From: Mycoplasmopsis opalescens ATCC 27921
GTDB taxonomy: Bacteria > Bacillota_I > Bacilli_A > Mycoplasmatales > Metamycoplasmataceae
Assembly (NCBI RefSeq): GCF_000712185.1
Contig: NZ_JOOB01000008.1
Coordinates: 1-64,000, forward strand
Reading direction: 5' to 3'
Length of the DNA: 64,000 nt
A program made the translations under genes and the position numbers. The notes under the pieces are model-generated. The model had not been told where the DNA came from. It saw only the letters and a program-made list of their open reading frames with translations, and made no database searches. Below, piece after piece: positions 28,538 to 40,500 of this stretch. Position 1 is the first letter of the stretch. Every line of letters begins with the position of its first letter.

Positions 28538-29579
28538 ATTTATATTTAGCAAAGAGATTGAATCTTCTACTAATTGTGTAGTTTGAAATATAAGTCTTAT
28601 AATAAGATTCATTTACGATAATACCTAAATATATAAAGTATGAAAAATAAGAAATAAAAAGGGCAATATACATAAATGCACTTATTATTCCGTACTGATT
28701 ATAATCAATACGAGAAGTTAAAAATCCAAATATTGTGATGAAGAAAACATTCGGGATAGTTGCTACCATTGCTCCAGCATTGATACCTTTTCAACTTTGT
28801 TTAAAAGAAGGTGTCAATAGGTATAAAAGTGAAAGACCAAGGTATAAAAATCCAAAAACAAATATTGAAAAAGTAGAGTAGAATAATGCACTTCGATCAT
28901 AACTATTAACATCCATGTTTCTTGTTGCTAAACGATAAAAACTAGTGTAAATAATTGAAAAAAATAATAGATAAAGTGCAATTCCAGAGACTATTAAAAA
29001 TCCTTTAAAACGGTTATAAAATCAATTTCCTGGGCTTTCGTGGCCATAAATATAATTCTGAGTAAATACAAAGCGTCCTCACCCACTAGATGCAATCCAT
29101 AAAGATCCGGATAAAAGCACAATATATGTTGCAAATTTTCCACCACTATCTAGTATGCTTTCATGTCCTGTAATAACGTTTTTAATAGCCGGTATCATTC
29201 TGCCTAAAATTTCATTAATAAAGGTCTCACCATAACCAGGAATTAGATTTAATATCGAAATAACTAAAGTGACAATTGGAACAAATGAAACTAATAAATA
29301 AAATGATTGCGCAATTGGTATATAAACCGAATCATTTGAAACGAATTGTTCATATGTGCGATTAACCAATTCTCTATTTTTGCTTTTATTTAAAAATGAT
29401 TGCTTAGGCATAACTATTATTAAAATAATCGAAATAATGAATTTAGTTACTAGCTCATAAAGATAAAAATCATTTGACTTATTAGGTATAATATTGCGAC
29501 TAAAAAGGCTGTGCTTAAGTGCTTTTCGTCGAGCTCGCTCTAATCTGCTTTTTTGTAATCCGGTGTAAATTTTTCGCAT
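28536..29579 (-). CDS. YihY/BrkB family membrane protein
   Basis: 347 residues, basic N-terminus (about 60 residues) and six hydrophobic helices. FYLLVSFVPIVTLVISIL, GETFINEILGRMIP and the GGKFATYIVLLSGSLW segment fit the YihY/UPF0761 family, often annotated as BrkB or RNase BN-like without proof of nuclease activity. Several TGA codons are Trp. Function unknown; an inner-membrane transporter role has been proposed for the family. Confidence 0.78.
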
Positions 29580-29652
29580 TTTACCTTTCGATATCTGTTG
29601 TGAGCTAATTATACATTATTATAAATATAAAAAATGAGCCTATGAGCCCAAA

Positions 29653-30099
29653 TTATTTAATTTCGATTGATTCGATTCTGCTGCAGTGTCTGCCACCTTC
29701 AAATTCAGCCTCAATATAAGCATCAACCATTTTTTTGCCTTCTTCCAAACTAATTTGACGGCCACCCATAACTAAAACATTTGCATTATTATGCATTTTA
29801 GCTAAAGTTGCGTCTTCAACAGATGCTATTCTAGCCGCCCTAATGCCTTCATGACGATTTAAAGCATATGAAATTCCTAAACCTGTTCCACAAAAACCTA
29901 ATCCAAAAGTTACTTCTTTATGGTCTTTAATGTAGTTAGCTAATTTGTGGCCTTGGTCAGCATACGAAATTGATTGGCTTGAATCAGCAGGCCCGAGGTC
30001 AACAACTTCATAGCCTTTTGATTTTACATAATCGCGTAATTGATTTTTTAAATCAACTCCGCCATGATCACTAGCTAAAGCAATAATTTTCTTCTGCAT
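29653..30099 (-). CDS. rpiB: ribose-5-phosphate isomerase B
   Basis: Interconverts ribose 5-phosphate and ribulose 5-phosphate. IALASDHGGVDLKNQL and GFCGTGLGISYALNR carry the active-site loop, with the catalytic Cys at about residue 70. 148 residues, full length. ATG preceded by AAGGAGC. In mycoplasmas RpiB feeds PRPP synthesis for base salvage. Confidence 0.95.
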   Translation of the reverse strand: MQKKIIALASDHGGVDLKNQLRDYVKSKGYEVVDLGPADSSQSISYADQGHKLANYIKDHKEVTFGLGFCGTGLGISYALNRHEGIRAARIASVEDATLAKMHNNANVLVMGGRQISLEEGKKMVDAYIEAEFEGGRHCSRIESIEIK

Positions 30100-30178
30100 A
30101 TTTGCTCCTTTGCTGTACTATTTTACAAAAATTCTATTTTTTTCCATTTTTTTATTAAGAGAAAAAAATAATAAATAA

Positions 30179-32242
30179 ATGAATATGAGAATTAAAAAAC
30201 AGGAAGATATTAAAGATTGTGGCTTATGTGTTTTGCAATATTTATCCAAGAAAATCAATGGTTATAACACTGAAATTAATTATTTAAAATTGAATGCTAA
30301 ATATGGCAAAAACGGATTGAATATCAGCGGATTTATTGAACTAGGTAAAATGATTGATTTAGCTATCGAAGCCTATGAATGCAATCTAGAAACATTAAAA
30401 ACAATTAACCAAAATGACTATGCTACAGTTATTTTGGTTAAAAGAAATGAACTAATGCATTATATGGTTTTAGAATATATTGACAATGGTACATTTTATT
30501 GTCAGGATTCATCAGTTGGCAAATTAATACAGATTAAAAATGAAGAAATGCAACAAATTTTTCAGAATAAAATTATGTTGATCAGCAAGCGAGGACACAA
30601 AAAACCAAACAACAAAGAACTTAAAATCAATAGTAATTTTAGTGCTTTATTGGATATAAGCGGTTATCGTTGATACTTATTTTTTGCTGGTATTTTAAAT
30701 ATGGTATTAGTTTTTATATCAACTTTTTTCGCCAAAATTGTTTTTGATTTATTGCTTCCAAATGAATATAAAAGTCAATTGCTGATAATTTTTATTTTAT
30801 TTATTTGATTAAACATATTAAGGATTTTTAATAGCCATCTTAAAAGCATCATAACGAAAAAAATAGAAAATAAAATTGAAATGAACTTAATTAATTTCTA
30901 TTTTTATAAAATAAATCACTCCAAAAAGAATTTTTTACGCAAATTAACAACCTCTGAGTATTTAAAAAGGCTATCTTATATCTCATTAATAAGTGGTTAT
31001 CATAGCGAATTTCTGTATGTTTTTATAACAGAATTATTTTCATTTATCATATCATTAACGCTGCTTGTTTGAGTCAATTACATCTTATTTATAGTGCTTT
31101 TGGTTACAACTATATTAACATTTTTAATTAATTATATGCACAATCTAATTATTGAAAAAAAATATTCTGTTTCTATAAAAAAAGCCGAAGAAAAGTATAG
31201 TTCAGAATTAAGTGAAATAATGAGTATCACAAACCAAAAAAATATGGATCACATTAATTTTATTGAAACTAATAGGGTCAAAAAATTATATGAGTATAAA
31301 AATAATGAGCTTAATATTTTTAATATTAGTAATAGGAAGGACTTATTTTCTAATTTAGTAATGGGTAATCTTACCCCAATTATAATTGTTATATCCTCAT
31401 TTTTAATTTTTGATAATAAATTGACAATAGGATATTTAATACTATTTTTAAGTGGAATAAGTTTTTTTACTAGTCCAATTCTATCTATTTCTTCTTTAAT
31501 TTCTACTCATCACATAATGCAAAAAAATGCGGATTTAATTAATTTTGTTTATAGTTTTAAGGAAATGATTAATTTTAACGAAGGAATTAAAATTAAAAAA
31601 ATAAATCAAATAGAGCTTTATGATATAAAGTACAAATATGAAGTTGGCAAAACAATCATTAAAATCCCATACCTAAAAATTAACCAAAATTGCTGTTTTA
31701 CAGGGAAAAATGGTACAGGGAAGTCCACTCTATTATCTATTATTGCAAATGAGTTTTCGGATGTTGAGGGAACAATTAAAATTAATGGTCAAAGTTTAGA
31801 TTCTTTTAATCTTCAGGATTTTGAGAATAATTTAATTTTAATATCCAACAATAATTTTATGAGTGATGGTAATATCATAAATTACATAACATATGGCAAC
31901 AAAGAATACCAATTGGAATTTTACCGAAACTATAGTAAATATGGACTTTCAGATATTTTTAATGAAATGAACTTAGAATTAAATATCGACGCATATAATA
32001 ATGGATCCAATTTGTCTTCAGGACAAAAACAACTCATTCATCTAATGAGGTTATTTTGTAAGAAGTACCACTTAGTCTTATTAGATGAAGCTTTTGAAAA
32101 TTTATCGAAAAATATTTATAAAAAAATTAAGGAAAGAATAAAAAACTATCAAAATGAAGCTGTTTTTATTGAAATTAGCCACAATAGAAATTATGTATTT
32201 AATAGTATGGAGGTAAATCTTGACGAGTTTAACAAGCGTTAA
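30179..32242 (+). CDS. C39-peptidase-containing ABC exporter (bacteriocin/peptide processing type)
   Basis: A PCAT-type transporter that cuts a leader peptide and exports the cargo. N-terminal C39 peptidase: Cys14 in KDCGLC, His94 in LMHYMV and Asp110 in YCQDSS form the triad. Then about six membrane helices (residues 165-440), and an ATPase with Walker A GKNGTGKST (about 509), signature LSSGQKQ (about 612) and Walker B LVLLDEAFE (about 631). 687 residues through TGA codons. No double-glycine precursor gene was found next to it. A TTG-started small membrane protein overlaps its end. Such exporters in mycoplasmas have no proven cargo. Confidence 0.9.
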
Positions 32243-32612
32243 CAAATGATTTTGGATTTTTTTTGCTTCACTTTTTATTATTTCTTTTTCACTAATTATC
32301 TTTTTAGCTTTTTATCATGTGCAAAACAAAATGGCAGTTATTATCATAAAAAATAGCAATAATGAACTTGAGCTTTTAACGGTAGACAAACATATTTTAG
32401 ATATTGAAAACGGTGAAGCTATAAATTTTTTTAAAGGAAACACTAAATATGAAGTAGTTTTTAAAAAGTATATATTCGATGGAAACACCTATAAAATAGT
32501 GTTGTACGATACAAACCAAAAGTTTTTTCATAATATAAAACCAGGTGATAAACTTTTTCACTTTTACGGTTCGCAAAGCATGTTTAGCTGATTATTTAAT
32601 ATAAAAAACTAA
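32220..32612 (+). CDS. small single-span membrane protein coupled to the C39 ABC exporter
   Basis: 130 residues starting at TTG 32220, which has a perfect GGAGGT at 5-base spacing and overlaps the exporter by 23 bases. One membrane helix (residues 9-31), then an about 95-residue outside domain with beta-like alternation ending in a tryptophan (TGA) segment. Not recognised. Position and topology suggest an accessory or adaptor subunit of the exporter, comparable in place to HlyD-type partners but much shorter. Stop TAA 32610..32612. Confidence 0.68.
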
Positions 32613-32649
32613 GTAGGTTATATTTATATCGATATTCTATAATAAATAC

Positions 32650-32655
32650 TATAAT
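32650..32655 (+). promoter_or_regulatory. -10 box of the ybeY-cdd-era operon
   Basis: TATAAT 6 bp before the ybeY ATG; a second TATAAT lies at 32638..32643. The transcript would be leaderless. Confidence 0.6.
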
Positions 32656-32661
32656 TATTTT

Positions 32662-33117
32662 ATGGTTGAATTAAATGTGGATATTAAATCTGGAAAAAGC
32701 TTTAAATTTGAAAAAGAATTTGTTCAAATTCTTGAAAATTTGCAAAATTATTTTCAGATAAACAAAACAATTTTGCTAGATGTTTCAATTGTGGACAATG
32801 AAGAAATACGTATGTTAAATAAGGAATATAGAGGCAAAGATTATGCCACGGACATATTATCATTTGATTTCGGAAATGAAGATTTTTATGATGCTATGCC
32901 TTTTTTAGCTATTGGCGAATTAGTTATAAACCATGAAAAGGTTGAAGCACAAGCTAAAGAATATGGCCACTCATTAAAAAGGGAATATTGTTATTTATTT
33001 GCGCACGGTTGTATCCACTTAATGGGCTATGATCACGAAACTGAAGAAGAAAAAAAAGAAATGGATGGCCTAGTTGACTCCATATTTAATCCCTTAAATA
33101 TCACTAGAGAGGAATAA
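32662..33117 (+). CDS. ybeY: endoribonuclease YbeY (rRNA maturation factor)
   Basis: Zn-dependent RNase for 16S rRNA 3' maturation and quality control. The metal motif H-x3-H-x5-H is HGCIHLMGYDH (residues 113-123), and ATDILSFDFG is also typical. 151 residues. First of ybeY-cdd-era, a conserved Firmicutes order. Confidence 0.95.
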   Translation: MVELNVDIKSGKSFKFEKEFVQILENLQNYFQINKTILLDVSIVDNEEIRMLNKEYRGKDYATDILSFDFGNEDFYDAMPFLAIGELVINHEKVEAQAKEYGHSLKREYCYLFAHGCIHLMGYDHETEEEKKEMDGLVDSIFNPLNITREE

Positions 33118-33119
33118 TT

Positions 33120-33512
33120 ATGATAGTAGAAAAATTGAAAGAATTAAGAGCTAAGGCATATGCACCATGATCTCACTTTAGAGTTGCTGCAATAGCGATT
33201 GATAATAATGGAAAGGAATTTTACGGAGTAAATGTTGAAAATGCTGCCTTCCCATCAGGTTTATGTGCCGAAAGATCAGCTTTATTCGGGTCTGTGGCTT
33301 ATGGCGGAAAAATTGGAAACTTTAAAGAAATTCACATTATTTCCAGCGGTGAAGCTTGTGTTTCACCTTGCGCTGGGTGCCGCCAAGTAATAACTGAATT
33401 TATGCCTAATGATGCCAAAATTTTTATGTACAATGGCGCAGGCGATAAGGTTATTGAAAGAACCGTAGTTGAAATGGTTCCATTCCCAATTAGAACAGAG
33501 CAAATAAAATAA
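33120..33512 (+). CDS. cdd: cytidine deaminase
   Basis: Deaminates (deoxy)cytidine to (deoxy)uridine in pyrimidine salvage. Zinc ligands are seen in LCAERSAL (Cys plus catalytic Glu) and SPCAGCRQV (two Cys). 130 residues; ATG 33120 is one base after the ybeY stop; a TGA in APWSHF is Trp. TAA overlaps the era ATG. Confidence 0.95.
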
Positions 33513-34384
33513 TGAGAGTAGCATTAGTTTCGATTATTGGTAGACCAAATGTAGGCAAATCATCACTAATGAATAAAATAATTAGCTATGAAGCTTCGAT
33601 AGTCTCAAATGTTCCTCAAACGACAAGGGACCAAATTACAGGCATCTATAATGAAGATAATTATCAAATTGTTTTTTTAGATACACCTGGAATTCATAAA
33701 CCTTTAAACATGCTAGGCGAAGCTTTAAATAAAAATGCTTACGATACTTTGAAAGGTTCAGATGCTTTGCTATTTTTAACTCCAATTAATGAAAAAATTG
33801 GAAAAGGCGACCAATTAATCTTAGAAAAAATTAGCAAATTTCCCTATAAAATAGCTGTTTTAACTAAAATTGATCTTGCAAATAATCCTGATTTAATTGC
33901 TAATAAAATTAAGGATTTAGAAGCTTATAATTTTGATCATGTAATAAGCGTTTCTATTAAAAACGATAAGTCAATTGATCAATTAATTGAATTATTAAAA
34001 AAATACACTTATGAAGGTGATCCATTTTATGATCCCGAGTATATCACGGATAAGAGTATGAGATTTATTGCGCGTGAAATTATCAGGGAAAGCGCCATTA
34101 ATAATCTCCGCGATGAATTACCTCATTCAATAGCTGTAGAAGTTAATGAATTTAACGAAGATTTTGAAGATAAAATTATTATTGAGGCGATTATTTATGT
34201 TAAAAAAGCTTCACAAAAAGGTATGGTGATTGGTGCTGGTGGTCAAAAGATTAAAACAATTGGAATGCAAGCAAGACGTAAAATTATGGCTCAATTTGCC
34301 ACCAAAGTTGAATTAAATCTTAAAGTCAAAATTGCAAATAAATGAATCAATGATCCAAAAACACTTAAAAAATTTGGATATTAG
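33512..34384 (+). CDS. era: GTPase Era
   Basis: Era binds the 16S rRNA 3' end and monitors 30S assembly. G1 GRPNVGKSSL (residues 8-17), DTPGIHKP for G3 and TKID for G4; C-terminal KH domain with GAGGQKIKTIGMQARRKI. 290 residues; a late TGA is Trp, stop TAG 34382..34384. Works in the same process as the upstream ybeY. Confidence 0.97.
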
Positions 34385-34392
34385 GAGTAAAA

Positions 34393-35466
34393 ATGAATCG
34401 CAAATATTTAGATAAATTATTTCATGAAAAAAATATTGATGCTCTTGTTAGTGTTGCACCACAAACAAGATTATGAGTAAGTGAAATTCAAACCACAGAC
34501 GGATATACAATTATCGAAAAAGATAAAATTTATGTTTTTGTTGACGGCCGCTACATTGAATATGCACAAAACAATGCAAAAAATGTTGAGGTTAGACTTT
34601 TACAAGGCAAATCATTGCAAGAATTTTTTGACCAAAAAGCCTATAAAACAGTTGCTTTTGAAACAGACTATATAATCCATCAAGATCTTGAGAGACTATC
34701 TAAAATTATCAAACCTAAAGAAAGAGTTTTTGTTAATAGTCAATATTTAAGAATTTTAAAGGATGAGAAAGAAGTTGCGATTTTGCAAAAAGCAATTGAT
34801 ATTTCTTTAGAAGCCCTTGAAGATCTTAAAAAAGAAATTAAGCCAGGTATGACTGAAAAAGAAGTTGCCGCAAAATTAAACTATCTAATGAAAATTAAAG
34901 GAGCAGAAAAAGAAGGTTTTGATGAAATAGTTGCTACCGCTTCATATTCAGCTGAACCTCATCACCACCCGACAGATAGAAAAATTGAAGCTGGTGAATT
35001 ATTAAAAATTGACTTTGGTGCACAATATAAAGGCTACACAGCAGACATTACAAGAACTTTTATCTTGAAAGATGAAAAAAACAGAATTACAAAAGCAAAT
35101 AACCCTGAAGCTGAAAAAATATTACAAATAGTTCTTGAGGCCGCTAAGGCAGGAAGAGATGCTGTAAGACCTGGGATTAAAGCCAGCGAAATTGATAAAG
35201 TTTGTCGTGATTACATAACGGCTAAAGGTTATGGTCAATACTTCACACACTCTACTGGACATGGCTTAGGCATTGATGTTCATGAATTACCTAGTGTGAG
35301 TACTTTAGGTGACATTATTTTAGAGCCGGGGATGGTTTTAACAGTTGAACCCGGAATATACGTGCCAGGTTTAGGTGGAGCCAGAAATGAAGATGATGTT
35401 CTAGTTGTTAAAAATGGTCGCTATGTGCTTTCAAATGAAAATGAACGTGACCCACTAGAATTGTAA
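34393..35466 (+). CDS. M24 family aminopeptidase (Xaa-Pro aminopeptidase type)
   Basis: Metallopeptidase removing an N-terminal residue before proline, used in peptide breakdown. Creatinase-like N-terminal domain, then the pita-bread domain: KIDFGAQYKGYTADITRTF gives two Asp ligands, HSTGHGLGIDVHE the His, and TVEPGIY and NEDDV the two Glu. 357 residues; ATG 34393 after TAGGAG. Last gene of the ybeY-cdd-era run. Confidence 0.93.
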
Positions 35467-35472
35467 AATGAG

Positions 35473-35505
35473 AATAAGCCAATATTTTATGGGCTTATTT
35501 TTATT
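35473..35505 (+). terminator. terminator after the M24 peptidase
   Basis: AATAAGCC (35473..35480) with GGCTTATT (35492..35499), then TTTATTAAA. Confidence 0.78.
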
Positions 35506-35599
35506 AAAAAAATAAAATAGTTTAATTTTTTATATAGAAAAACCATATTATTCTAATCTTTAGTATAATTATCAATAACATAAATTGCGAGGAATTTTT

Positions 35600-37039
35600 A
35601 TGAGGAATAGAGAATTAGAAAAAATAACTCCACTTGAAGTGGATTTTGCGCGTTGATATACTGATGTAGTTACTGCTGGTAATTTAATAGCTTATGGTCC
35701 AGTTAAGGGCACATTAATGTATAAGCCTAATGCTTATGGGATTTGAGAATTAATTCAAAAGAATTTAGATGAAATTTTTAAAGCTAATGGAGTAAAAAAT
35801 GTTTATATGCCTATTTTTATTCCGGAATCTCTTTTTGCAAAAGAAAGAGATCATATTGTTGGTTTTAACCCTGAATTAGCCACTGTTACTATGGTTGGTG
35901 ATAAAAAGCTTGATGAAAAAATTTATATTCGCCCAACTTCTGAGGTACTGTTTGCTGAGTTTTTTAAAAATGAAATAGAGTCGCATAAAGACTTGCCAAT
36001 TATTGTTAATCAATGAGCAAATGTTGTAAGGTGAGAAAAAACTACTAATCCATTTTTAAGAAGTAGAGAATTTTTATGACAAGAAGGCCACACAGCCCAC
36101 GCGACAGCAGAAGAAGCAAGAGAAACGACAACAAAAATGATTAATATTTATCAAAAATTCTTGCGTGATTATCTTGCTATACCTACAATTAAAGGTAAAA
36201 AAACCCATAGAGAAAAATTTGCAGGAGCTACAACAACTTATACAGTTGAAGCGATGATGAAAGATGGTAGGGCTTTACAATCAGGAACAAGTCACTATCT
36301 TAATCAAAACTTTTCAAGGGTTTATGATATAGCTTTTAAAAATCAAGACAATAAAAAAACCCATGTTTACCAAACTTCTTGAGGTGTTTCAACCCGCTTA
36401 CTAGGAGCAATTATTATGTCTCATGGAGATAATCGCGGTTTGATTATTCCACCTAAGGTAGCACCAAATCAAGTAGACATTATAGAAGTTTTTGCTAATA
36501 AAGATCCAAAAGTACATGAATGTGCCCTACAATTAGTTAAAACACTATCGAAAAAAAATAGAGTTAGACTAGATTATTCTGATAAGACGCCAGGGTTCAA
36601 AGCCTCGCAATCAGAAATTGAGGGTACCCCACTTAGAATTGAGGTTGGACCTCGTGATGTAGCTAATGGAGAAGTTGTTTTAGTACGTAGAGATACACTT
36701 GAAAAAACTATTGTTAAGATTGAAGATGTACCAAAATATGTTAAACAACTTCTCAATGAAATTCACAAAAATCTTTATGCTTGTGCTGAAAAAAGACTAA
36801 ATGATAATATTGTTCATGTAGACAATTATGAAGATTTTAAAAAAGCGATTGCTGAACAAAAATTTGTGTATGCACCTCTATGTTGTGGTGATATCGCTGA
36901 GGCCAAAATTAAAGAGGAAACAGGTGCAACTGTTCGTGTTATTCCTCGTGGCTCAAGAACTACAAAAGGTGCTAAATGCTTATACGAAGATTGCACCGCT
37001 GAAACATACAGATGAGTTATATTTGCTAGAGCATATTAA
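35600..37039 (+). CDS. proS: prolyl-tRNA synthetase (eukaryote/archaeon-like short form)
   Basis: Charges tRNA-Pro. Class II motifs are present: YMPIFIPESLFAKE, the RPTSEVLFAEFF block (motif 2 region), and the C-terminal zinc-binding-like tail with CEDC-type CLYEDCTAETYR. 479 residues without the editing insertion of E. coli ProS, as in other mycoplasmas. Six or more TGA codons are Trp. ATG 35600 after GCGAGGA. Followed 8 bp later by the MG284-family gene. Confidence 0.96.
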
Positions 37040-37047
37040 TTCTATAA

Positions 37048-37422
37048 ATGAACATAAATTTATATAAATTACTAGTGTTTGAGGCAAGAAGAGACTATAC
37101 TGGTTCTTCAAACCAAGAAAAGGCGATTTTTAATTTATGTCGCTTTTTCTATTCATTAAATAAGGAATTAAATAATGAGTTATTTGCTGAAAAACACTAT
37201 AAAAAAGGCGAATTAGACGAAATTGCAATTTTAAGAAATGAATATATAAAATTTCTTAACTTGCTCAGTATAATGAGTGAAGAAAGTAGATTGATCATCG
37301 AATATGATTACTACTATGCTAAAGATAATAAGTGATTTTATGATTTCTTTTCTAAATCAACATATTACAAACGAAAACAAACCGCAATTAAGGAATTCGT
37401 CGAGTTATTAAAACTATTATAA
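37048..37422 (+). CDS. MG284/MPN403 family protein
   Basis: 124 residues, helical and charged, with a YYYAKDNKWFYDFFSKSTYYKRK C-terminal motif. Its place directly after proS matches the Mycoplasma genitalium MG283(proS)-MG284 pair. The family has no known biochemical role; the repeated Lys/Tyr pattern near the end resembles the DNA-binding end of sigma-like regulators, but this is a guess. A TGA is Trp; stop TAA 37420..37422. Confidence 0.72.
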
Positions 37423-37447
37423 AAACGCAAAAATGGTGCGTTTTTTC
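37421..37447 (+). terminator. terminator after the MG284-family gene
   Basis: AAAAACGCA/TGCGTTTTT with an AT loop and T run; starts in the stop codon. Confidence 0.82.
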
Positions 37448-37578
37448 TTTATGGTTATAACCTTTATAAAAATAAAATTATGTATTCTTTTTATTTAAAT
37501 TCCAGACCATTTAGGTTGCTAATTTAACTTTTTTGATATTATAAAAACACAAAAAATACCTTAAATTTTAGGAGCGAT

Positions 37579-40500
37579 ATGTCAACGATTGAGAATAAGC
37601 GTTTTGCTAAATTTTGTTCTTTAATAAATTTTACAATCCCTATTGATTTACAAAAAACAGAGTTAATTAATCACACGTTAAGTGATGATAATTCCATTTT
37701 AGATATTGACATAAAATTTAATGACGAAATTTCGCCATATTCTTTTTTCTCATTCTTACTAGCCATAAAAAGATATCGTGATACTAAAATTGTTCCCAAA
37801 TTTCATTTTGACATTTTGCAGTATAAAAAGGAAAATGTTGTCAAATTTATTGATTTCATAGTTGATAACAAAACTAAATATAATACGCTTAAAAACATTA
37901 ATTTTAAAAATGAGCTCAAAGTGGTTGAAGACTATAATTACTGTATAAATATTACAGAAAGCAACGAAAGTGACTTAATTGTCCAAAGCATTGCTAATTT
38001 AGAATCTTCTTTAAAAAAATATGGATTTAATCTATTGAAACTATCTGTCAATGTTAAAAAATATTCCGATAAATCAATAGATGATTATTTAGAAGCAGAC
38101 CATATTAAACAAAAAGAAATGCAAAAATATTTTGATCAATTAGAAGCGGCTTCTATTAACAATAAAAAAAATAATAATTTTGCATATGGAGGATTCAATA
38201 GTGGTACAGGCAAAAAGAGATTAAGAAAAATAAAAAATTTTATTTCAATATCTTTGGATGAGCTTGATGAACAGGAAGAATTCGCTGCTGTTATTTTACA
38301 TGGGCAAATTTTTGCTACAGATAATTTAACCACTAAAAACCAAAAAGAAATTTATACATTTAGTATCAGCGACTATAAAGGCGCTTGCGATGTAAAGTGA
38401 ATTTTGGACAAAAAGCTCAGCGATCAACAATTAAAAGAGTTATCTGTCAATAGTTGAGTTAAATTTTTTGGTAGCGTAAGAATTAATACATTCAATAATT
38501 CTAATGAAAAAAATGTTTTAGTGGACCATTACGAAATAGCTGAACCAATTTTTGGAGAAATAATTGATAAAAACGAAGAAAAAAGAGTCGAATTACATAC
38601 CAGTTCTAAAAATAATACTATGGATGGCTTGGAGTTAGTAACCGATTTATTAGCTCACGCCGAGAAATTAAAAATGCCTGCAATGGCTATAATGGATGAA
38701 AACGGAGCGCAAAGTTATCCAGATGCATTTAACTTTGCGAAGAAAAAAGATATAAAAGTGCTTTATGGAACTGCGTTTTCAACAATTTTTAAAAAAAATG
38801 AGGCAATTTTAGGTCCCGTTCCTTCTGGAAATATTCGAGCCGCTGAATATGTTGCTTTTGACATTGAGACAACAGGTCTTTCCCCAAAATTCGATGAACT
38901 AATAGAATTTGGTGCGGTTAATACCAATAATATTTATGAGCAACCAAAAAATGAGTTTTTTATACAATCTCCTAAACTTATTTCTGCCTTTATTGAAGAA
39001 AAAACTGGCATTTCAAATGAAATGATGAAATCGGGTTTAGATATTAAAGAATCATTGCAAAGAATTTATGATACTTTGAATAATAAAATAGCAATAGCAC
39101 ACAATGCGTCTTTTGACTATAATTTTTTAAAAGAAAAATTCAGAGTTAATAATATGCCGTTTCCTAATGTGACTGTTATAGATACAATGATGGTGTCTAG
39201 AATGGTTTTTGATGAAACAAGGCATAATCTTAAGGCTTTAGCCAAAAGAGTTGAAATTGAGTATGACGATAGTGCAGCACACAGAGCCGGTTATGATGCA
39301 GAAGTCTTAGCTTTAGTTTGAATTAATTTAATTTCAATATTAGAAAACAATGGTATTTTTGACTTCAAATCACTTAATGAATTTTGCCCAGAACGCCTGT
39401 ACAGACGTAAATTTAGCAACGAAATAACAACAATTGTGAAAACTCAAAAAGGCTTAAAAAAACAATTTCAAATGATTAGTGATTGTTTAACCACTAACTT
39501 TAATAACGGCCCCAAAACTTATTGAGAAGATATTAAAAAAAATGATGATATTTTGATTGGTTCATCAGGATTAAAAGGCCGCTTATTAGAAGATTATTTC
39601 TTTTCAAGCCATGAAAAATTTTTACAAACCTTAGAGTATTTTGATTATGTTGAATTACCAGCATTATCGACTTTAGAACATTGAATAGCTTATGAAAAAA
39701 TTTCAAGGGGCGACTTAGAAAAAGGCTATAAAGATATAATTAAAATTTGCAAAGAAAAAGGAATTATCCCAGTAGCAACTGGTGAAGTAAAATATAATGC
39801 TAAGCATGAAAAAATTGCCTATGAAGTAGTTGTTTATGCTAAGGGCAAAAAAACAGTTTCAGACGATTACACACAGGTTGGAACCGAAGATAAAAATAAT
39901 AAAAACCAAACAGCTCAGCGACACTTTTTATATGAACATTCAAAAGCAAAAAATCATACTTTAATTGTTCCTGACATGCATTTTTTAAGCACTGATGAGA
40001 TGCTTGAGCAATTTAGTTTTTTAGGCGATCAAGAGCTAATAAATGAAATCGTTATTAAAAATACACAACTAATTGCTAATATGTGCGAGAAGATCGAGAT
40101 TATCAAAAAAGACTTGTACACACCTAAATTCGACAATTCTCCAGTGAAATTAAAAGAACTTGTTTATAAAAATGCTCGTGAAAGATATGGCGAAATATTG
40201 CCTGATATAATTGAAAAAAGAATTGACGCAGAGCTAACACCTATTATTAAATATGGCTTCGATGTCATTTATTGAATCAGCCATAAATTAGTTCAAGCTT
40301 CTGTTGATGCCGGCTATATTGTTGGTTCTCGTGGTTCGGTTGGTTCATCAATTGTTGCGAGCTTAATTGGAGTTAGTGAAGTTAATCCTTTACCACCTCA
40401 TTATTTATGTAATAATTGCAAATATTTTGAGATTGTAGAAGACAAAAATATTCAAAGCGGTTTTGATCTAGTTCCTCAAAATTGCCCAAAGTGCTCTAGC

